A DNA stretch of 11,949 bases from Ignavibacteria bacterium UBA6906 (GTDB taxonomy: Bacteria > Bacteroidota > Ignavibacteria > UBA10030 > UBA6906): assembly GCA_002451155.1 (NCBI GenBank), contig DKBG01000194.1, positions 3,814-15,762 of the forward strand, written 5' to 3'. Below, in pieces: positions 6,232 through 11,949 of the stretch (position 1 is its first letter; each line of letters begins with the position of its first letter). Under the pieces are notes generated by a model, which saw nothing but the letters and a program-made list of their open reading frames with translations, ran no database searches and was not told where the DNA came from. The position numbers were made by a program, and so were the translations under genes.

Positions 6232-7506
6232 TTGAACGTTACGATCAACCCACTCTCAGACATCGAACAGGAAGCGATCTTCGAGGTCGAGTCTGATGAG
6301 TTGCAGCCGCATTTCAACAGAGCGTACGAGAAATTCCGTCCGAAAGCTGAGCTCCGGGGTTTCCGCAAAGGCAAAGTCCCCCTCGGAATCATCAGGCAGG
6401 TCTATGGGGATGCGATCGAGCATGACGCCCTCGATGGAATTGCCAATGAGCTTTACCGCACGGCGATGGAAGAACGGAACATTCATCCGATCGGGACGCC
6501 GTCGATGGTCGAGATGGATTTTAAGCGAGCCCAGCATTTCCGGTTCACGATCAAGTATGAAGTCAAGCCTGACATTGTGCTCGGACAATACACCCGTCTC
6601 GATGTCGAGAAACCCGTCCACAATGTCAGTGATCATGAGGTCGACGCAGAGATTCACCATTTGCGGAGACTGAACAGCACGCCGATCGACGCACAGCGTG
6701 TGACGGACGAGGAACACATTGTCACCGCGGACACCCAGGAGCTCGATGATGCCGGGACCCCGCTGATCGGCAAGAAGTCCTCCGCCTCCAGATTCTATCT
6801 CGCCGACGAGGCCCTTGCACCGGAGATCAAAGCCGCACTCGCGGCAGCCGAGGTTGGGGGCATCTACCGCGCGACCGTGACAACCGGTCACGATGACCAC
6901 AGTCACTCACATCACTTCCAGTTTACTGTCACCGCAGTCCAGAAAGTCGATCTGCCCCCTTTCGATGAGGACCTTGTCAGGAAGGTAACGGGGGGAACGC
7001 CCTCCTCGCCGGAGGAATTCCGGGCCAATATCCGGGCAGATCTCGAACGGTACTGGGATGATCAGGGAAACGCTCGTGTGAATGACGGCCTTGCCAATGA
7101 GATTGTCCGCCGCCATGAATTCGCGGTCCCGGAGAGTCTCGTGACCGCGTTTCTCGACTCCTTTGTCGAGGACCTGCGGAGCCGTTCACGGGATCAGAAG
7201 CTGCCCGCGTCGTTCAACGATGCCACGTTCCGCGCAGAGAACCGCGCACAGGCAATCTGGCAGGCCAAGTGGCTTCTCCTGAAGGAGCGTATCGCCGAGA
7301 AGGAACAGATAACTGTCGCCGAGGAAGATCTCGTTGCGCTTGCCGAACGCGATGCACCACGACTGAATGTCGACTCGGCGAGACTGCTGGAATATTACCG
7401 TTCCACGAGCTCTGCATCGGAAAGGATTTTGTCCGAGAAGGTGCTTACGTTTCTCCGGGCGCACGCCAGTATTTCAGAGCGTCCCGTTACGCAGAAGACA
7501 CATTAA
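6232..7506 (+). CDS. tig: Trigger factor, ribosome-associated chaperone with degenerate PPIase domain
   Basis: A 424-residue protein from TTG 6232. The frame is open further upstream, but that part lies inside the tRNA, while TTG has a ribosome site and gives the family N terminus (MNVTINPLSDIEQEAIFEV). The ribosome-docking domain (1 to about 145) holds the signature GFRKGKVP (43-50) that contacts the exit-tunnel protein L23. The middle domain (about 150-238) occupies the place of the FKBP-like prolyl isomerase, but the IPGFE-type active-site sequence is absent. It contains the His-rich stretch GHDDHSHSHHF (219-229). The C-terminal helical chaperone domain follows (about 240-424), beginning LPPFDEDLVRKV. 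It binds nascent chains as they leave the ribosome. Length is near normal (E. coli 432). The next gene is clpP, a common arrangement. Loss of isomerase activity is inferred from missing motifs. Confidence 0.93.
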   Translation: MNVTINPLSDIEQEAIFEVESDELQPHFNRAYEKFRPKAELRGFRKGKVPLGIIRQVYGDAIEHDALDGIANELYRTAMEERNIHPIGTPSMVEMDFKRAQHFRFTIKYEVKPDIVLGQYTRLDVEKPVHNVSDHEVDAEIHHLRRLNSTPIDAQRVTDEEHIVTADTQELDDAGTPLIGKKSSASRFYLADEALAPEIKAALAAAEVGGIYRATVTTGHDDHSHSHHFQFTVTAVQKVDLPPFDEDLVRKVTGGTPSSPEEFRANIRADLERYWDDQGNARVNDGLANEIVRRHEFAVPESLVTAFLDSFVEDLRSRSRDQKLPASFNDATFRAENRAQAIWQAKWLLLKERIAEKEQITVAEEDLVALAERDAPRLNVDSARLLEYYRSTSSASERILSEKVLTFLRAHASISERPVTQKTH

Positions 7507-7533
7507 CGCATGACAGCCCGAGGATTGTTGCCG

Positions 7534-8157
7534 ATGCCTACAGGATTTGACGTTTACAACCAGCTTGTCCCCATGGTCGTTGAGCAGACAGGCCGCGGCG
7601 AGCGGGCCTACGACATTTTTTCCCGTCTGCTGAAGGAACGAATCGTGTTCATCGGCACTCCGGTCGATGACACGGTATCCAGCCTGGTCATTGCACAGCT
7701 GCTCTTTCTTGAGTCCGAAGACCCGGACAAGGACATCAATCTCTACATTAATTCGCCGGGAGGGAGCGTCTCGTCCGGTCTGGCAATCTATGACACGATG
7801 CAGTACATCCGGGCGGACGTGTCAACGATCTGTATCGGTCTCGCCGCGAGTATGGGTGCCGTTCTCCTCGCCGGTGGAGCCAAGGGAAAGCGTTCCTGCC
7901 TGCCCAACTCCCGGATCATGATCCATCAACCCTGGGGCGGGGTTCAGGGAACCGCATCCGACATCAGCATCCAGGCGGAGGAGATCCTCCGCACCAAGAA
8001 GCGGCTGAACGAGATCCTCGCAACTCACTGCGGAAAGCCAATCGACGCTATCGAAAAGGACACGGATCGGGACCGGTACATGTCCCCCGATGAGGCTAAG
8101 ACGTACGGCCTGATCGACAACATCTTCGTGAAAAAGGAACGTGAGGCGAAGAAATAG
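7534..8157 (+). CDS. clpP: ATP-dependent Clp protease proteolytic subunit
   Basis: The serine peptidase ClpP, which forms two stacked heptameric rings that degrade proteins fed in by ClpX. I start it at ATG 7534 (207 residues) because AGGA (7521-7524) lies 9 nt upstream. An ATG at 7510, only 3 nt after the tig stop, would give 215 residues and cannot be excluded. Counted from 7510, the triad is Ser114 (GLAASMGAVL), His139 (RIMIHQPWGG) and Asp188 (DTDRDRYMS), with the same spacing as E. coli Ser111, His136 and Asp185. LVPMVVEQTGRGERAYDIFS (19-38) matches the mature N terminus, so a short propeptide of 10 or 18 residues would be removed. INSPGGSV forms the oxyanion and substrate strand region. 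The gene is complete, follows tig and precedes clpX by 14 nt, so the three are probably one unit. Confidence 0.96.
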   Translation: MPTGFDVYNQLVPMVVEQTGRGERAYDIFSRLLKERIVFIGTPVDDTVSSLVIAQLLFLESEDPDKDINLYINSPGGSVSSGLAIYDTMQYIRADVSTICIGLAASMGAVLLAGGAKGKRSCLPNSRIMIHQPWGGVQGTASDISIQAEEILRTKKRLNEILATHCGKPIDAIEKDTDRDRYMSPDEAKTYGLIDNIFVKKEREAKK

Positions 8158-8171
8158 CCCCGCGGAATTCC

Positions 8172-9431
8172 ATGACACAGCGGACAAAAGCACCAGACAA
8201 GATACGATGCTCGTTTTGCGGGAGAACCCCGGAAGAAGTCCAGAGCATCATTGCGGGCCCGGACGTCTACATCTGTGACATCTGTGTCTCGAGTTCTGTG
8301 GACATTATCCGGAACAACCTTGCCGCCTTTGCTCCCCGGCGTGGACCGAAGACCGGTCTGACACCCGTCCAGATCAAGGGCGCGCTGGACGAGTATGTCA
8401 TCGGCCAGGACCAGGCCAAGAAAAGTCTGGCCGTCGCCGTCTACAATCACTACAAGCGGATCGATGACCGCGATCGGTTGTACGATCTTGACGACGTGGA
8501 GCTCGAAAAGACGAATATTCTGCTCATCGGGCCGACCGGCACGGGAAAGACCCTCCTTGCGCAGACACTCGCAAAGATTCTGGATTTGCCATTTGCAATC
8601 GCCGACGCGACCACTCTCACCGAAGCGGGGTATGTTGGCGACGATGTAGAGACGATCCTTGTCCATCTCTTGCAGAACGCCGACTACAACGTCGAGAGGG
8701 CCGAGCGGGGCATTGTCTATATCGATGAGATCGACAAGATCGCGCGAAAGAGCGAGAGTGTGTCCATCACGCGTGACGTCTCAGGCGAGGGTGTCCAGCA
8801 GGCCCTGCTCAAGATCCTTGAAGGAACGCTCGCCGGGGTTCCTCCAAAGGGGGGACGAAAACACCCGGAACAAAGCCTCATCAACATCAACACGCGGAAC
8901 ATCCTCTTTATTTGCGGGGGTGCCTTCGAGGGCCTGGAGAAGATCATTGCCCGTCGCGTTAATCAGAACCCGATGGGGTTCGGCGCAGACATTAAGGGCA
9001 AGAAGGATACTGACAGGGACCACTACCTGCAGCTTGTCCAGCCTGAGGATCTGATCAAGTTCGGAATGATTCCGGAATTTGTCGGTCGCGTACCCCTGAC
9101 GGCAGCCCTACATTCGCTGAATCATGAAGCGCTTCACAACATTCTGACAGAGCCGAAGAATGCCATCGTCAAGCAGTACAAAAAGCTGTTCCGCATGGAG
9201 GGAGTAGAGTTGTCTTTCGACAACCAGGCTCTCGACGCGGTGGTCGATTCTGCTCTGGAACGAGGAACGGGGGCCCGGGCGCTCCGCTCAATTTTCGAAG
9301 AAGTCATGCTGGAGATCATGTACACGCTCCCGGACCGGCCGAATCTTTCCTCATGCACGATCACGAAGGACGTCATTCTCGGGCGCAAGGAGCCAATCTA
9401 CCGCTACGAGGAGAGAAAACAGTCGGCCTGA
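8172..9431 (+). CDS. clpX: ClpXP protease ATPase and unfoldase subunit
   Basis: A 419-residue AAA+ unfoldase, near the usual length. The N-terminal zinc domain has four cysteines, Cys13, Cys16, Cys35 and Cys38 (CSFC and CDIC), used for dimerisation and adaptor binding. Next come Walker A GPTGTGKT (120-127), pore loop GYVGD (153-157), Walker B IVYIDEIDK (181-189), the RKH loop (229-231), arginine finger Arg306 in PEFVGRVP, and sensor 2 GARALR (367-372, Arg369). The loop that docks into ClpP reads MGF (268-270) where E. coli has IGF. ATG 8172 has only a weak GGA 5 nt upstream but begins correctly before the zinc finger. It acts as a hexamer that recognises, unfolds and threads tagged substrates into ClpP, encoded 14 nt upstream. 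The gene is followed by a strong hairpin. Confidence 0.97.
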   Translation: MTQRTKAPDKIRCSFCGRTPEEVQSIIAGPDVYICDICVSSSVDIIRNNLAAFAPRRGPKTGLTPVQIKGALDEYVIGQDQAKKSLAVAVYNHYKRIDDRDRLYDLDDVELEKTNILLIGPTGTGKTLLAQTLAKILDLPFAIADATTLTEAGYVGDDVETILVHLLQNADYNVERAERGIVYIDEIDKIARKSESVSITRDVSGEGVQQALLKILEGTLAGVPPKGGRKHPEQSLININTRNILFICGGAFEGLEKIIARRVNQNPMGFGADIKGKKDTDRDHYLQLVQPEDLIKFGMIPEFVGRVPLTAALHSLNHEALHNILTEPKNAIVKQYKKLFRMEGVELSFDNQALDAVVDSALERGTGARALRSIFEEVMLEIMYTLPDRPNLSSCTITKDVILGRKEPIYRYEERKQSA

Positions 9432-9454
9432 CATCGGCAGCCTAGGCGATCAGA

Positions 9455-9486
9455 CAAAGGCACGGACAGCGATGTCCGTGCCTTTG
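9455..9486. terminator. Bidirectional terminator hairpin between convergent genes
   Basis: CAAAGGCACGGACA (9455-9468) and TGTCCGTGCCTTTG (9473-9486) form a perfect 14-bp stem with a GCGA loop. The A and T runs at the stem base give each strand a short U-tract. It lies 23 nt after clpX and 28 nt after the stop of the opposite LptD gene. The U-tract is short, so termination may be partial, but position and stem quality are convincing. Confidence 0.8.
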
Positions 9487-9514
9487 CTGTTCCCGCAAAA
9501 CCTGTCATGCCTGC

Positions 9515-11949
9515 TCAGTAAATCCCGCGCACACTCCCCTGCTTGGTAAGCCGCACGTCCTGCAGCTGCGGCGCCTTCAGCCGTATCTCGAGGCGAAAGT
9601 TCCGGTATTGCCCGACCGGGACCCATGTGAAATTCATTTCCCAGCAATGCAGGTCGCGATAGATGCTAATCTGCGGTGCTGTCACCTGTCGATTCAAGAG
9701 GTCCCATCCGGCGCTCGCGTTAATCTTCCAGAATTGCGTAAGGTTGAATCCGAGACTGGTGAGAATCGTGGAACTCCGAAACTGTAGCCGCGGGTCGGGC
9801 TGACTCACGCTGTAGTTCCACATCAGATCAAGGTTCCAGGGAATGCTGAAATCAGGCTCCTCTTCACGATACAGGTTGTACATCCCGCTGGTCTGCCGAC
9901 TGACTCCAAGGGTGTCCTCGGTAACCCGGGCCGGTCCCGCGCTGGTCTGGATCTTTGAACCGCTCAGCCGGGTGCCGATGCTGACGCTGAAGCTGGTCAG
10001 GTCGGCAATCCGCCCGCTTTCCGAGAGAAGAAATTTATCCACGCGCCGGCCGGTCCGCGGATTCTGAGCAAACGGTTCAAAGGCATAAAAATTGAAGCGC
10101 CCGTTTCCGCCGATAGTGAGAAGCTGACCGATGCTTGTCCGAAAGTCCATACCGAGTTCGCTCAGTCGAAGACTGTCAGCGGCGAAATTGTACGCCAGCC
10201 CAAGGTTCAGGACCAGCAACTGGAACTTGTTTTCCTGAGAAACGGAATCGCTGGAGGCGGTTTTCATTTCGAGCACATTGCCCAGCTGAAAAGAGAGCGC
10301 CTGACGCTTTCCGGACGGAGCCCCGCCGAACACTTCCTGATCGAAGAAGCCGTATTTGACCACTTCGCCCAGCTGGTTGACGTACGTCCCATAGTATCCC
10401 CAGCCAGCCTCTGAGAAATCCGGCTGATAGGAGAAGGAGATGTTTGGAACAAGCTGGTGTCGGATCCCCGTAATACCGAAAATCCCGGGCTGGATGATCC
10501 CGTACAGCTTGGTGCTCAGGGCGATCCCCATGTCAAAGTACCGGACCGCCTCAAATCCGTTGCTGCGCATTTCCAGCAGCGTCGAATCAGCGGGCTGATA
10601 CTCTTTGAGCGTCCGGGCAGCGTACCACTTCTCAGTATAGTTGAAAAACGGGGTCACGGTAAAATACCCGGCCCGGGGGGAGGCATTGAAGTTAAGAAGG
10701 TGCTGGATGCCCGGACGGGTCTCGAATGTACTTCCGGCTGCCAGGTTGGTCTTCGTCTGCCTGTTCACCAGCTGCCCGTTATAGGAGAACCCGATGTATT
10801 CATACCAGTGCTGGGGAGTTCCCGAGCTTCCGCGCTTAGAAGGCCGGAAGGGATAGCTCTGGCTCCGGTTGAACACAACGCTGGGCAGCAACTGGGAGAT
10901 CTCCACCTGGCCTTCCTGTGCCTGGAGGTTTTGATCCCGACGGATGTTCAGGGTCAGGCTATTGGGTGTTCCCTCCCAGAATTTTGACAGCGTCGCATTG
11001 GACACGACATTCTGACGAAGAAGGTCGTTCAGGTAGTAACTGGTGCTCTGGTAGTACGTGGCACTGGTAAACATGAAATCCACCACCACCCTGAGTGTCG
11101 GATCGATATCCTGGTTGTGCGTCAGATGGACGTTGAATACCTGGTCGTTGCTGTAGTCGGGATCGCCGGCCTCTCCGGAGATCGCCCGACCGTAGGATGC
11201 GCTGATTCCTCCTGTGAAAGCGTACCGAAGGGCGTATCGAATATCAGAGTAAAGCGTATAGCTTCCGTTTGTATAAAAGTCACCCCGGACATTGGCATCC
11301 ATATAGTCACTTGTTGCCCAGTAGTACCCGAGGTGTGTGAGATACCGTCCGCGGCTACTTTCGCCATATCCCGGGATGATGATTCCGGATCGGCGCCCTC
11401 TCTGGCTGGGGAATATCCCGAAGGGCAGGACGAAGACGGGAACATCGCCGACATAGAAATAGACCGGCCGCGCGATGACTCTGTCCTGTACGATGACCTT
11501 CATCTCCGGGCTACCGAAATAGTAATGGGGGTGCGAAAGTTCACAGGTCGTGAATCGGCCTGACCGGACAAACAGAACATCCCCCTCTGATTTCTGAATT
11601 GCCTCCCCAGAATAGAACCCACGTTCAATTTCCGTCTTTGCAAGATCAATCCGCCCTTTCTTGGTCCTGAAATTGTACGCCACCGCCGACCCTTTGTAGG
11701 TCTCATTCCCGTCCTTCAGAATCGGCATGCCGGCGGTCTGGGCGCCGGCCGTATCCGCCGTATCCACGATGCCACGGGCATGAAGCGTCGACGTTTTCCA
11801 GTCCAGATCGATGATCTGCGCCTTCAGACCGAGCTCCTTGTACGTGATCGCGCCTTTGCCATACAGGGACATTGTCTTCGTGCCGATTGCGTAGACGATC
11901 GAGTCTTCCGCCGCGTAGGTAACGATGGAATCCACCCCTGACGATGATT
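9515..11949 (-). CDS. lptD: LptD-like LPS-assembly outer-membrane protein, N terminus beyond right edge
   Basis: A minus-strand frame enters from the right edge and ends at TGA 9517-9515, giving 810 residues in the window. A GTG at 11935 is in frame, but four more codons are open before it. The signal peptide expected for this family is not seen, so the true start is outside. Numbered from that GTG, residues 1 to about 150 resemble the periplasmic OstA/LptA-like part (SIVYAIGTKTMSLYGKGAI, then GDVLFVRSGRFTTCELSHPH). The rest is a long beta-barrel rich in alternating Tyr/Phe strands, beginning near PVYFYVGDVPVFVLPFGIFP. It ends in Tyr, as many barrel proteins do. The only cysteines are Cys131 and Cys764 (LHCWEMNF), suggesting one disulfide between the two domains. 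LptD inserts LPS into the outer leaflet with LptE. The overall match is to the divergent Bacteroidota/Chlorobiota form. The symbol is by family, not by proven function. Confidence 0.9.
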   Translation of the reverse strand, partial: SSSGVDSIVTYAAEDSIVYAIGTKTMSLYGKGAITYKELGLKAQIIDLDWKTSTLHARGIVDTADTAGAQTAGMPILKDGNETYKGSAVAYNFRTKKGRIDLAKTEIERGFYSGEAIQKSEGDVLFVRSGRFTTCELSHPHYYFGSPEMKVIVQDRVIARPVYFYVGDVPVFVLPFGIFPSQRGRRSGIIIPGYGESSRGRYLTHLGYYWATSDYMDANVRGDFYTNGSYTLYSDIRYALRYAFTGGISASYGRAISGEAGDPDYSNDQVFNVHLTHNQDIDPTLRVVVDFMFTSATYYQSTSYYLNDLLRQNVVSNATLSKFWEGTPNSLTLNIRRDQNLQAQEGQVEISQLLPSVVFNRSQSYPFRPSKRGSSGTPQHWYEYIGFSYNGQLVNRQTKTNLAAGSTFETRPGIQHLLNFNASPRAGYFTVTPFFNYTEKWYAARTLKEYQPADSTLLEMRSNGFEAVRYFDMGIALSTKLYGIIQPGIFGITGIRHQLVPNISFSYQPDFSEAGWGYYGTYVNQLGEVVKYGFFDQEVFGGAPSGKRQALSFQLGNVLEMKTASSDSVSQENKFQLLVLNLGLAYNFAADSLRLSELGMDFRTSIGQLLTIGGNGRFNFYAFEPFAQNPRTGRRVDKFLLSESGRIADLTSFSVSIGTRLSGSKIQTSAGPARVTEDTLGVSRQTSGMYNLYREEEPDFSIPWNLDLMWNYSVSQPDPRLQFRSSTILTSLGFNLTQFWKINASAGWDLLNRQVTAPQISIYRDLHCWEMNFTWVPVGQYRNFRLEIRLKAPQLQDVRLTKQGSVRGIY

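Noticed and set aside
10457..10987. A 176-codon frame on the plus strand
   Set aside because: It is antisense to the LptD barrel region, with no recognisable domain. The barrel frame is continuous on the other strand.
1..11949. CRISPR array, insertion sequence, integrase or phage genes
   Set aside because: I saw no evenly spaced direct repeats, no terminal inverted repeats around a transposase-like frame, and no integrase. The tRNA-Leu 3' end is not duplicated within the window, so there is no sign of island insertion.

Overview
The window looks like a chromosomal segment of a Gram-negative bacterium of the Bacteroidota/Chlorobiota/Ignavibacteria (FCB) type. The reasons are a large LptD-like outer-membrane protein with a single 'HCW' cysteine near the C terminus, a trigger factor whose middle domain has lost the FKBP signature, and an M24 peptidase of the kind I associate with that group. 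GC content is moderately high (mid-50s % by eye). The two clearest promoters (4109-4137 minus, 4202-4230 plus) follow the ordinary sigma70 -35/-10 pattern. A third, ahead of the tRNA, can be read either way. Placement below phylum level is not possible from these genes alone.

Left block, minus strand (1-4103). Four genes are read leftward: a BcrA/NatA-like ABC ATPase, its ABC-2 permease (ATGA overlap), an M24 Xaa-Pro-type metallopeptidase, and 18 nt further on a POT/PTR2-like MFS transporter that starts with GTG and leaves the window on the left. The last two form a plausible peptide uptake and proline-peptide hydrolysis pair. The first two form a complete half-transporter export system.

Centre (4104-5962). 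A short divergent intergenic region with two good sigma70 promoters separates the ABC operon from a 569-residue soluble histidine kinase. The kinase has a CRP-type cyclic-nucleotide-binding domain, then a GAF domain carrying a complete NKFDE motif, then HisKA and HATPase_c. This is the most unusual gene in the window: two different candidate cyclic-nucleotide sensors on one kinase, with no response regulator nearby.

Right centre (6096-9431). tRNA-Leu(UAG), tig (TTG start), clpP and clpX lie on the plus strand at spacings of 51, 27 (or 3) and 14 nt, and probably form one transcription unit. They join nascent-chain folding to ClpXP proteolysis. The unit ends at a 14-bp hairpin that also serves the convergent gene.

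Right edge (9515-11949, minus strand). An LptD-like LPS-assembly protein enters from outside the window and lacks only its extreme N terminus. I see no mobile elements, CRISPR arrays, phage genes or frameshifted genes. There is no gene-free stretch longer than about 150 bases. The window is mostly core genome. I do not see a clearly new multi-gene system, and the kinase is the best candidate for something not yet described.
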